From Bacteroidales bacterium UBA1735 (GTDB taxonomy: Bacteria > Bacteroidota > Bacteroidia > Bacteroidales > Paludibacteraceae), in the NCBI GenBank assembly GCA_002315745.1, contig DCID01000010.1, positions 59,775 through 72,061 on the forward strand: DNA of 12,287 nt. Reading direction: 5' to 3'. The position numbers and the translations under genes are program-made. This document shows positions 5,715 through 12,287 of the stretch, piece by piece (position 1 is the stretch's first letter; each line of letters starts with the position of its first letter). The notes beneath the pieces were generated by a model that saw only the letters and a list, made by a program, of their open reading frames with translations, was not told the origin of the DNA and did no database searches.

Positions 5715-7233
5715 TGACGAGATAGATTTGTTACAGCCGTACATCATCTATTTAGAGGAAAAAGGTTATCACGTGATCGGTGTTAATAATGGTCAAGATG
5801 CGATTGAGAGTTGCCGCACGGAGAGTATAGACATTGTGTTCCTAGACGAACAGATGCCTGGATTGAGCGGACTGGAGACGTTGGAGGAGATTAAGGCGCT
5901 TCATCCGGAGTTGCCGGTGGTGATGATTACCAAGAGCGAAGAAGAGCGCATCATGGAGCAAGCGATTGGGGCAAAGATAGCCGATTATCTCATTAAGCCT
6001 GTCAATCCGAGTCAGATATTGCTATGTCTGAAGAAACATATCCATCAGCGAGAGATCGTGGAGCAGCATACGAACCGCAGTTATCAGGAAGATTTCTCGG
6101 ATATTAGATATATGATCAACACGGCGCAGACGGCAGACGAGTGGATGGCTATCATGCGAACGCTGACGAAGTGGGAGTTGGAGTTACAGGAGGTTGATTC
6201 GTCCGCTATGAAGGAGACCTTGCACATGCAGCGTCAGGAGGCGAATGCGGCGTTTACGAAGTTTATCGAGAAAAACTACGAGTCGTGGTTTGGAGATAGC
6301 ACGAATAGGCCGTTGCTCTCACCCGATATCTTCAAGAAAGTGATTTTCCCGATGTTGGATAAGGGTGATAAAGTGTTCCTGGTAGTGATCGATAATTTCC
6401 GCTACGACCAATGGAAGACGATTCAGCCCTTGGTGTCGGAGTTCTTTAACGTGACGGAAGATAGGATGTGCATGTCTATCTTACCCACGGCGACGCAGTA
6501 TGCGAGGAACGCGATTTTCTCGGGACTGATGCCGTTGCAGATACAGGAGATGTATCCCGACTTATGGGTAGAGGAGATCGATGAGGATGGTAAGAACTTG
6601 AGTGAGAAAGATCTGCTGCAAACACAGTTAGATCGGTATCGCAAGCATTATGGGTTCAACTACTACAAGGTGTTAGAGAGTGATTTCTGCGAAAAGATCA
6701 CCAAGCAGTTCAAGGGGCTACAGACGCCACTCAATGTAGTGGTGCTGAACTTCATTGACATGATGTCCCATGCTCGCACGGATAGTAAGATGATGCGGGA
6801 GTTATGCAACGATGAGGCGGCATACCGCAGTTTGACGCTGAGTTGGTTCAAGCACTCGCCCACATACGCCATGCTGCAACGCATTGCGCAGTTAGGGTAT
6901 AAGATGGTACTGACTACCGACCACGGCACCATGCGGGTACAGAACCCGATTCTCATTCAGGCGGATAAGAACACGAACACCAACCTGAGATATAAAGTCG
7001 GTAAGGCACTCAATTGTCAGAGCAAGAACGTGTGGGAAATCACGAAGCCCAAGAACATAGGGTTACCGTGCCCCAATATCAGCAGCAGTTACATGTTCTG
7101 CACAGGTGATGATTTCTTCGGATACCCCAATAACTTCAATTACTATGCACAAGTCTATCGTGATACCTTCCAGCACGGAGGCATCTCGATGGAAGAGATG
7201 CTCATTCCGCTCATCACGATGGAGCCGAAGTAA
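5692..7233 (+). CDS. porX: PorX-type response regulator with PglZ phosphatase domain (T9SS regulator)
   Basis: PorX is the response regulator partner of the sensor kinase PorY and controls type IX secretion in Porphyromonas and Flavobacterium. The receiver domain (residues 1-120) has the acidic pair D8-D9, phosphoacceptor D52 in FLDEQMPG, T80 and K102 in IKPVNP. A helical linker (about 125-205) leads to a PglZ/alkaline-phosphatase-like domain (about 225-513). Its predicted metal and catalytic residues are D234 (VVIDNFR), the PTAT Thr near 266-268, D356 and H360 (NFIDMMSH), D410-H411 (TTDHGT) and H495 (QHGG). The 513-residue length and motif order match PorX closely. The family phosphatase hydrolyses oligonucleotides, with zinc. 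The ATG at 5692 lies inside the end of rluD, implying coupled expression. The cognate porY is not in the window. Confidence 0.95.
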   Translation: MYQILWADDEIDLLQPYIIYLEEKGYHVIGVNNGQDAIESCRTESIDIVFLDEQMPGLSGLETLEEIKALHPELPVVMITKSEEERIMEQAIGAKIADYLIKPVNPSQILLCLKKHIHQREIVEQHTNRSYQEDFSDIRYMINTAQTADEWMAIMRTLTKWELELQEVDSSAMKETLHMQRQEANAAFTKFIEKNYESWFGDSTNRPLLSPDIFKKVIFPMLDKGDKVFLVVIDNFRYDQWKTIQPLVSEFFNVTEDRMCMSILPTATQYARNAIFSGLMPLQIQEMYPDLWVEEIDEDGKNLSEKDLLQTQLDRYRKHYGFNYYKVLESDFCEKITKQFKGLQTPLNVVVLNFIDMMSHARTDSKMMRELCNDEAAYRSLTLSWFKHSPTYAMLQRIAQLGYKMVLTTDHGTMRVQNPILIQADKNTNTNLRYKVGKALNCQSKNVWEITKPKNIGLPCPNISSSYMFCTGDDFFGYPNNFNYYAQVYRDTFQHGGISMEEMLIPLITMEPK

Positions 7234-7349
7234 CCACAACGACAACGACAACGATAACCATAACGACAACGACAACCACAACGACAACCATAACCACAAC
7301 CACAACCACAACCACAACCACAACCATAACCATAACGACAACCATAACG
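7234..7349 (+). repeat. 19 tandem hexamers C[C/G]A[C/T]AA between porX and the EEP gene
   Basis: Immediately after the porX TAA stop, 19 contiguous hexamers run without interruption to two bases before the next ATG: seven CCACAA, six CGACAA, five CCATAA and one CGATAA. Five CCACAA copies are consecutive (7294-7323), the purest part of the array. The plus strand has very few G or T residues, so the transcript would be almost unstructured. The repeat contains several TAA codons in the porX frame. Confidence 0.95.
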
Positions 7350-8255
7350 ATGACGAAGAAAAAGAAATCTATAGGAACTATAGAAGCTATAGTCACTATA
7401 GCCACTATAGCCGCTATAGCCACTATTAGCCTACTCTCTATCTCGCACGGCAAGCAGCAAGATGTGACAGGGAAGCAGTCTATCACCGTCATGACGTATA
7501 ACACCCAGCGGATGGGGATGTTCGCAAAGCCGAACAAGAATAAGGTCATTCGCTATGTGCAGCAGCAGAAGGCCGATATCGTGTTCCTGCAGGAAGTGGA
7601 TGTATATAAGGATGAGCAGTTCTTAACGTTTTCGGAGCTCAAAGAGGCGATGCGGGACAAGTATCGTTACTCGTATTACGACTTTAAGATATACGACAAG
7701 CGCCATCAGTATGGGATAGTCGTGTATAGCAAGTATCCACTCATTAACAAGCAGACGATACGCTATACCTCGCGGGGGAATATATCCAACCTATGCGATG
7801 TGGTGGTAGGGAAGGATACGTTTCGACTCTTCAACAACCATTTAGAGTCGAATCATTTAGAGGCCGTCGATTTGCCTCATCAGTTAGAGAAAGAGCGTAT
7901 TAAAGAGTCGGCACATAAGATATCGGATAAGTTAGAGTCGGCGCGAGAGATACGCCACGCGCAAGTGGCTGCCATTCGGGAGGAGATAAGTAAGTCGCCT
8001 TATCCGGTGATTGTAGCTGGGGACTTCAACGATGTGCCCTTCTCGTGGACGTACTTAAAGATGCGGGGAGTGAATTTGCAGGACTGTTTTTTAAAAGGAT
8101 GTAGGGGGCAGTTAGGGGGAACGTTTAGAAAGCACGGTGTAGGAGTGAGGATTGATTATATACTCTGTTCCCAATCGTTTACACCATCCACTTTTAAAGT
8201 GGAGCGCATCAATTACTCCGACCATTATCCGATTTATACCACGCTGTGGTATTAG
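7350..8255 (+). CDS. Membrane-anchored endonuclease/exonuclease/phosphatase (EEP) family protein
   Basis: This 301-residue protein belongs to the DNase I/AP endonuclease/inositol phosphatase fold. The active-site set is complete: N51 (TYNTQ), E82 (LQEVD), H164 (NNHLES), D225 and N227 (GDFND), D269 (RIDYIL), and D291-H292 (SDHYP). A Lys-rich N-terminus (MTKKKKS) followed by a hydrophobic stretch at residues 8-31 predicts an inner-membrane anchor with the catalytic domain in the periplasm. That hydrophobic stretch is encoded by a 9-bp tandem repeat (7368-7430). The substrate, whether nucleic acid, phospholipid head group or other phosphodiester, cannot be told from the sequence. It follows porX by 116 bases filled with a hexamer repeat, so co-transcription is plausible. 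The gene ends just before GTTTAGA repeats and a bidirectional terminator. Confidence 0.9.
   Translation: MTKKKKSIGTIEAIVTIATIAAIATISLLSISHGKQQDVTGKQSITVMTYNTQRMGMFAKPNKNKVIRYVQQQKADIVFLQEVDVYKDEQFLTFSELKEAMRDKYRYSYYDFKIYDKRHQYGIVVYSKYPLINKQTIRYTSRGNISNLCDVVVGKDTFRLFNNHLESNHLEAVDLPHQLEKERIKESAHKISDKLESAREIRHAQVAAIREEISKSPYPVIVAGDFNDVPFSWTYLKMRGVNLQDCFLKGCRGQLGGTFRKHGVGVRIDYILCSQSFTPSTFKVERINYSDHYPIYTTLWY
7368..7430 (+). repeat. Seven 9-bp units (nCTATAGnn) encoding the transmembrane anchor
   Basis: Seven contiguous 9-mers share the palindromic core CTATAG (last copy CTATTAG): TCTATAGGA, ACTATAGAA, GCTATAGTC, ACTATAGCC, ACTATAGCC, GCTATAGCC, ACTATTAGC. They are in frame with the EEP gene and translate to repeating (T/A)-I-x triplets, residues 7-27. 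Nearly every isoleucine in the stretch uses ATA. Confidence 0.9.
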
Positions 8256-8360
8256 TTTAGAGGACGCGGCGGAGCCGCTACAGTTTAGAGTTTAGAGGAC
8301 GCGGCGGAGCCGCTACAGTTTAGAGTTTAGAGTTTAGAGGACGCTTCGCTACAGTTTAGT
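8255..8360 (+). repeat. GTTTAGA heptamers and 28-bp hairpin-containing units
   Basis: Two identical 28-bp copies (8255-8282 and 8290-8317) begin GTTTAGAGGACGC and contain the short hairpin GCGGC-GGA-GCCGC. A third, shortened copy (8332-8353) carries GCTTCGC instead. The copies are separated by one (8283-8289) and two (8318-8331) GTTTAGA heptamers, and a further GTTTAG follows at 8354. The array begins at the last base of the EEP stop codon. Copy boundaries are exact; function is unknown. Confidence 0.9.
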
Positions 8361-8375
8361 GGTTAGAGACAATAC

Positions 8376-8409
8376 AAAAAAACGCGGTTCTTTCGAGCCG
8401 CGTTTTTTT
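8376..8409. terminator. Bidirectional Rho-independent terminator
   Basis: CGCGGTTC (8383-8390), loop TTTC, and GAGCCGCG (8395-8402) form an 8-bp stem with one wobble pair. It is flanked by seven A residues (8376-8382) and seven T residues (8403-8409). It sits between the convergent EEP gene (plus) and the barrel-protein gene (minus, stop at 8415), and the U-tract works in both directions. Confidence 0.92.
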
Positions 8410-8414
8410 GAATA

Positions 8415-9821
8415 TTAGAGGGTCAACTTCTTCCACTGGATGTGGTAGGTAAGTTTGAGTCCGACGTCGAACATACCCATTTTGGAGGTATATACATCGG
8501 ATGGAGAAACCACCTTCACGACTGCAGGTTCAGCACCCGGTGTAGCCGTTGGAACCTGAATGGGGATAAGGGACTTCTGACTTGCGTCCGGTTTGCTATA
8601 GAGCGAATAAACGCCATAGTTACCATACAGTCCTAATCCAAGTGCATTACCACTCTTCAATGGGAACTCGTATCCTAATTCAGCACCGATAAGCACGTTA
8701 AGGGTTGGAGCTTTCCAGTTCTTAACGTTCTTGCACGCATCTGCCGCCACTTTACCAGTAATGGTCTCATTGATCACATGGACGTCCTCTTCGATGAAGT
8801 AAGCGTCAATGGTAGGATCAGTGATAGTGAGTTTCGATTGCGTCCAGATAGGGAAGGAAACGCGTGGACCAACATTGAGGAAGAAGCCATTGTCTGTTAC
8901 GATAGATAACATGACAGGAACTTCCACCATGACTTGGTCTTGGGTTTCGTTTATACTAGCCACATCGATGGTGTACTGAATCGTACCGTCAGCGGTAGGT
9001 ACTTGGTATTGGTCATGGATAGTGCCTTTGAGGCCACCACGTAAGAAACCAAATGAACCACCGAGTAAGAGACCAATGGCTGCTTTGTCGCCTTGCTTCC
9101 AATAGTGGGCATATTGCAGGTCAAGATAAGCATCGAAGCCGAGTTTATCATCGACCACATTAGAGCCGTGCAATATGGAAGCCAGACCACCGCGAACACC
9201 GATGGAGAAGCGGTTTATTCCGAAACGAGTGTTGAACTTGACACGAACGGTATCGTGTACGTATGCGGTATCGTGGATCTCCTGGTTGATATAGATAGTA
9301 TCTCTAACCACGCCATTGTGAGCCACAGCACCTGCATTCGTTCCTAGTTGGTTCTGACCATTTTGACCATACTGGCCACCTTGGGCATTTTGGCCGTTTT
9401 GACCACCTTGGGCATTTTGGCCGTTTTGACCATTTTGACCATTTTGGGCACCTTGGCCATTCTGACCGAACTGAGATGCTTGACCATTAGTTGGTGCACT
9501 CAGATAGAGGTCTTTGGCAGGAACCCAGGATATGATACCTTGAACGAGGACGCCATCTGGGAAGCGTTTGCCGCCTTGTTTTTCAACGAGGTGACGAACG
9601 GTATAAACCCAATTGGACATTTTCTCACCGGTCAAGTAGTTGATCGCATCCTGCTTGATGATGATGGTATCGCCGTGTTGGAAGGTGTATCCGTCACCAG
9701 GGAGATAACCCTTAGATTGGATACCCTCTTCGGGTTCGGCTTTATTACCCACCAAAACTTGTGCATAACCAACGGAGGTTAGGCAACACAATAGCAATAA
9801 TATAATATTGAACTTTTTCAT
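8415..9821 (-). CDS. Outer-membrane beta-barrel protein with SH3b-like N-terminal domain and Gly-Gln-Asn linker
   Basis: This is a predicted secreted 468-residue protein. A signal peptide (MKKFNIILLLLCCLTSVGYA, cut before QVLV) is followed by a domain at residues 42-107. Its pattern GDTIIIKQDAINYLTGEKMSNWVY...GIISWVPAKDLYL resembles the SH3b-type cell-wall-binding modules of endolysins and amidases. Then comes a Gly-Gln-Asn repeat linker (about 113-159), a DTIYIN...HDTAYVHDTVRVKF spacer, and a C-terminal half with alternating hydrophobic strands (FSIGVRGGLASIL, LGLGLYGNYGVYSLY, FDVGLKLTYHIQW) typical of an 8-10-strand outer-membrane barrel. The start at 9821 is preceded by GGAGG at good spacing. 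An in-frame ATG at 9836 overlaps the upstream stop (TAATG) but would place five extra residues before the signal. It is the second gene behind the T9SS substrate, and the domain assignments are by eye. Confidence 0.8.
   Translation of the reverse strand: MKKFNIILLLLCCLTSVGYAQVLVGNKAEPEEGIQSKGYLPGDGYTFQHGDTIIIKQDAINYLTGEKMSNWVYTVRHLVEKQGGKRFPDGVLVQGIISWVPAKDLYLSAPTNGQASQFGQNGQGAQNGQNGQNGQNAQGGQNGQNAQGGQYGQNGQNQLGTNAGAVAHNGVVRDTIYINQEIHDTAYVHDTVRVKFNTRFGINRFSIGVRGGLASILHGSNVVDDKLGFDAYLDLQYAHYWKQGDKAAIGLLLGGSFGFLRGGLKGTIHDQYQVPTADGTIQYTIDVASINETQDQVMVEVPVMLSIVTDNGFFLNVGPRVSFPIWTQSKLTITDPTIDAYFIEEDVHVINETITGKVAADACKNVKNWKAPTLNVLIGAELGYEFPLKSGNALGLGLYGNYGVYSLYSKPDASQKSLIPIQVPTATPGAEPAVVKVVSPSDVYTSKMGMFDVGLKLTYHIQWKKLTL
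9345..9485 (-). repeat. Gly-Gln-Asn codon repeat in the barrel-protein gene
   Basis: This is a 9-bp-based coding repeat (GGTCAAAAT and variants) giving GQN/GQG/AQG triplets over about 47 residues. It includes two identical adjacent 27-bp copies at 9378-9404 and 9405-9431. Unit lengths are multiples of three, so copy-number change keeps the frame and would only alter linker length. Confidence 0.9.
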
Positions 9822-9835
9822 TGTCTTATCCTCCA

Positions 9836-12287
9836 TTATTTGGTTATCACATATTTGAAGGTTTGCTCATTCTCACCATTGGATACGCGGAGCAGATATA
9901 CGCCTACGCCATGCTTAGGTTGCACGTAGAGGCGGTCTGCACCTTCGGATTCAGTGGTGCCAACAAGTTTACCATCATGATCGTACATAAATACTTTCGT
10001 TTCAGCTTCTGGATTGATATTGATCAGTTCCATCGTCTCTCCTTGACGGATAGCATTTGGAACGAGTCGCATCTGACTAGAAGGAGCTGTAGCACAGTGC
10101 AGGATGACCGTACGCAAGAATGCGCCGCAAGGCAAGAAGGATGCGTGAGCATCGATCACTGCGTAATAGTCACCAACAAGCGCCTTATCCTCTGTGTAGT
10201 AGAAGCCAGTTGCCAACGAATCGTCATCCACACGAGCACCCGCAGGATCGATTTCACCTACAACCTTGTACCAGGTTACATCATCCTCTGTGAAGGTGTA
10301 ACCCATAGCGGTAATAGCCTTGTAGTTGATCATGAGCAGCCAGTTGTTATACTTGCTAACAGCAGGTAAGTTGTCATAACCCGGCAATACCTCAGGACTT
10401 GGCTTTTGCACGTAGAAATCAACTGCCATACCCCTAATGGTCGTATCGCACTCGGTAGTGAACGCGAGTCTGATCTTAATGGGTTGATCCTCGAGATAGG
10501 ACTTAATGGTATCCTTCTCGCTGATAGGCTTGAACGTGGTCTCGCCAGGGTACTTCGCCTCGAACCAGAAGGTATCGACAACCGCAATTGTCTCATCCTC
10601 TCTCGATGCGAAGATAGCAGCCACTTCAATCGTAGAAGCCGTTACATCGATTGGCATACCGCAAGCTACGATAGGCTTGTGCTCTAAGTCACTTACGATA
10701 ATCTTATCAGGATCTGCCTTAACGATGATGTTGAGCATCGTAATCGAGTCACAGCCAGTTACAAGCGATGAAGTAACATACTTGTAGATACCGGTACCCG
10801 TTACATGGAACTGAGGATAGGTGCTTTGAGCTTCAGCCAAACACATATTGTCAAAGATGGTGATCGAGTCAATCTCGTTCACGGTCAATGCCAACATGTA
10901 TGCTGCACTATCGCACATAGGTGCGGAAGCGTAGCGGATGGTATCGAAGTAAACGCCTGTCTTAGTCAGTACTTGACCGTGCCAGGTGAGTGGCTGGTTC
11001 GCACAGATAGTATCGTACTCGGTAGGCATAACGATGAAGTCACGAACAACTAAGTTCAGTTTGACATATTTCTCATCGCAGCCTGCTGCATTACGAACGG
11101 TATCTCTGTAGGTACCCGTCTTCACGTAGTTCTTACCATACCAAACAACTACATCGCCTGCGCAGATAGTCGAATCGGTTACGATAGTGTCGGTCGGAGT
11201 TCTAAACATCTGTAAGTAGAGTTTAGAGATCTCAATAGCACAACCGCAAGACTGATCCTTGACGGTATCTACGACAGTGGTATCGTTGGTGGCACCGATC
11301 TGCTCGCTAAGGATGAAGTGATTCTTCCATTCATAGTAACCATCGCTTTCGCAGAATGTAGCGTTCTCGATGTCATGAACGATAGGAGTAACGATTGTCA
11401 ATGACAATTGATAGATACTATCGCAGCCCGAAGCCAGATGAACGGTATCATAGTGCAAACCTGCTGTCATGATAAACTGTCCACGCCATTCGTAGAAGAG
11501 CTGATCCTCACAAATGAGAGCAGCTTCGATAGCAGAATAGTGCTTGCACGTATCCTTAACGAACAGGTTGATCGTTACGATAGAGTCACACAGAACAGCA
11601 TTAACGAGAGTATCCCTTACAAGGGTGTCACCTGGATAAGTTGGAGTAACAACTCGTAGAGATGGCAAGATATAGGAATCACCGATGGTGATGGTATCCT
11701 TCTTCTCGCTATACGAAGCCTTATTGACGATCGCATTCAAAGTATAGTTCACACTATCACAATCAAAGCGAGCGTACTTATCCGTAGCGTAGTATGTGTC
11801 CGTCTTGTTGATCATTTGACCATACCATAAGAACGAATCCTTTTCGCAGATGGTAATCGAAGCTACACTATCTTTTGCCTCTGGCAATACTGCAATTTCG
11901 TAGCGGTATACGGAGTCACGATAGTAAGTCTCGGTTATCTTCACAGCATTAAAGACAGTGTCGTTGAATGCAGTGTCCTTAACGAGATTGTACATCGTAC
12001 CTAAGCGGTGAACATAGTCACTGCCGTAGCATACGGTATCTACAATCGTGGTATCCAGAGGATCCAGTGCTAATACAGTCAAAGTCAGTTTAACTATAGA
12101 GTCACAACCAAGAGTAGTGCTTAGCGTATCGGTCAGCAGTGTATCTCCTACAGTAACAGGAGTTACGATTTGACAACCGAAGAGATAAGACTCTCCCAAT
12201 TGGATGGTATCTTTTATTTCTACCGTGGTGTCTTGGCAAGCTACTTGAACATACAACGTCAAGTTGATGATCGAGTCACAACCATCT
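9836..12287 (-). CDS. Large T9SS-exported protein with tandem Cys-paired repeats and type A sorting domain, 5' end outside window
   Basis: At least 816 residues are readable, and the frame stays open to the window edge. The first visible residues, DGCDSIINLTL, already belong to a repeat, so a TTG at 12262 is not the start. About ten repeats of roughly 56 residues share the pattern C..(W/Y).G....G.Y.DT...GCDSI..L.L.V, as in ICAGDVVVWYGK...GCDEKYVKLNLVV. The regular ~170-bp spacing of the GCDSI codons runs from about 12275 to 10747. A unique region follows, then a C-terminal domain (last ~75 residues) with MYDHDGKLVG...GVGVYLLRVSNGENEQTFKYVITK, the T9SS type A sorting signature. Such proteins cross the outer membrane by T9SS and are attached to the surface or released. 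The paired cysteines suggest one disulfide per repeat. The repeat function, possibly adhesion or display, is not known. The gene is followed after 14 bases by the barrel-protein gene. Confidence 0.9.
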   Translation of the reverse strand, partial: DGCDSIINLTLYVQVACQDTTVEIKDTIQLGESYLFGCQIVTPVTVGDTLLTDTLSTTLGCDSIVKLTLTVLALDPLDTTIVDTVCYGSDYVHRLGTMYNLVKDTAFNDTVFNAVKITETYYRDSVYRYEIAVLPEAKDSVASITICEKDSFLWYGQMINKTDTYYATDKYARFDCDSVNYTLNAIVNKASYSEKKDTITIGDSYILPSLRVVTPTYPGDTLVRDTLVNAVLCDSIVTINLFVKDTCKHYSAIEAALICEDQLFYEWRGQFIMTAGLHYDTVHLASGCDSIYQLSLTIVTPIVHDIENATFCESDGYYEWKNHFILSEQIGATNDTTVVDTVKDQSCGCAIEISKLYLQMFRTPTDTIVTDSTICAGDVVVWYGKNYVKTGTYRDTVRNAAGCDEKYVKLNLVVRDFIVMPTEYDTICANQPLTWHGQVLTKTGVYFDTIRYASAPMCDSAAYMLALTVNEIDSITIFDNMCLAEAQSTYPQFHVTGTGIYKYVTSSLVTGCDSITMLNIIVKADPDKIIVSDLEHKPIVACGMPIDVTASTIEVAAIFASREDETIAVVDTFWFEAKYPGETTFKPISEKDTIKSYLEDQPIKIRLAFTTECDTTIRGMAVDFYVQKPSPEVLPGYDNLPAVSKYNNWLLMINYKAITAMGYTFTEDDVTWYKVVGEIDPAGARVDDDSLATGFYYTEDKALVGDYYAVIDAHASFLPCGAFLRTVILHCATAPSSQMRLVPNAIRQGETMELININPEAETKVFMYDHDGKLVGTTESEGADRLYVQPKHGVGVYLLRVSNGENEQTFKYVITK

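Noticed and set aside
7106..7429. Plus-strand ORF with a long alternating His-Asn tract
   Set aside because: It overlaps the end of porX in another frame, and the His-Asn tract is just the hexamer array read in that frame. The porX and EEP frames are strongly supported by motifs.
7063..7549. Minus-strand ORFs with Leu-Trp or Val runs across the hexamer array
   Set aside because: They are low-complexity translations of the repeat complement, with no initiation context, and they overlap two well-supported genes.
8255..8360. Possible CRISPR-like array
   Set aside because: The spacing elements are themselves GTTTAGA repeats rather than unique spacers, there are only three units, and no cas genes are present.
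9348..9782. Plus-strand ORF opposite the GQN linker (Leu/Thr/Ile-rich)
   Set aside because: It is an antisense shadow of the Gly-Gln-Asn repeat, with no motifs or promoter.
12260..12262. TTG as start of the large T9SS substrate
   Set aside because: The frame remains open upstream with a conserved GCDSI repeat motif and no signal peptide, so the true start is outside the window.

Overview
The window looks like a chromosomal segment of a Bacteroidota bacterium, most likely of the order Bacteroidales. The evidence is the TAnnTTTG-type -7 boxes with upstream TTTG boxes, a PorX-type response regulator of the type IX secretion system (T9SS), a large secreted protein with a T9SS type A sorting domain, and the HD-protein/lpxD/lpxC gene order. 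I saw no phage, integrase, transposase, CRISPR array, rRNA or tRNA.

Left block (1-3227, minus strand): a lipid A operon transcribed leftwards from a promoter near 3253-3284. It holds an HD-domain phosphohydrolase, then lpxD (4-base ATGA overlap), then lpxC, which is cut by the window edge and is probably an LpxC-FabZ fusion. A six-copy 9-bp tandem repeat fills most of the lpxD-lpxC gap, and lpxD carries a small palindromic insertion.

Middle non-coding stretch and small gene (3228-3846): this holds the HD-gene promoter, a 111-nt element that can fold into a branched, cloverleaf-like structure (3330-3440), a terminator (3503-3533), a 55-residue Cys-rich lipoprotein gene missed by length cut-offs (3558-3725), and two interlocked divergent promoters inside a 12-bp perfect inverted repeat (3775-3828).

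Right-going block (3847-8255, plus strand): membrane-anchored triple-PASTA protein, RluD-type pseudouridine synthase and PorX, all overlapping, so very probably co-transcribed and translationally coupled. A 19-copy C[C/G]A[C/T]AA hexamer repeat follows, then a membrane-anchored endonuclease/exonuclease/phosphatase (EEP) family protein whose transmembrane segment is itself encoded by a 9-bp tandem repeat. Next come GTTTAGA-based repeats and a bidirectional terminator.

Right block (8415-12287, minus strand): a two-gene unit read leftwards. Upstream is a large T9SS-exported protein made of about ten ~56-residue Cys-paired repeats plus a C-terminal sorting domain (its 5' end lies outside the window). 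Downstream, 14 nt away, is a predicted outer-membrane beta-barrel protein with an N-terminal SH3b-like domain and a Gly-Gln-Asn repeat linker. PorX regulates T9SS in characterised species, so the window holds both a T9SS regulator and a T9SS client. That they are functionally linked here is inference.

The most unusual aspects are the variety of short-period tandem repeats at gene borders (9, 6, 9 and 7/35 bp), the branched intergenic element, the interlocked promoters, and the SH3b-linker-barrel protein.
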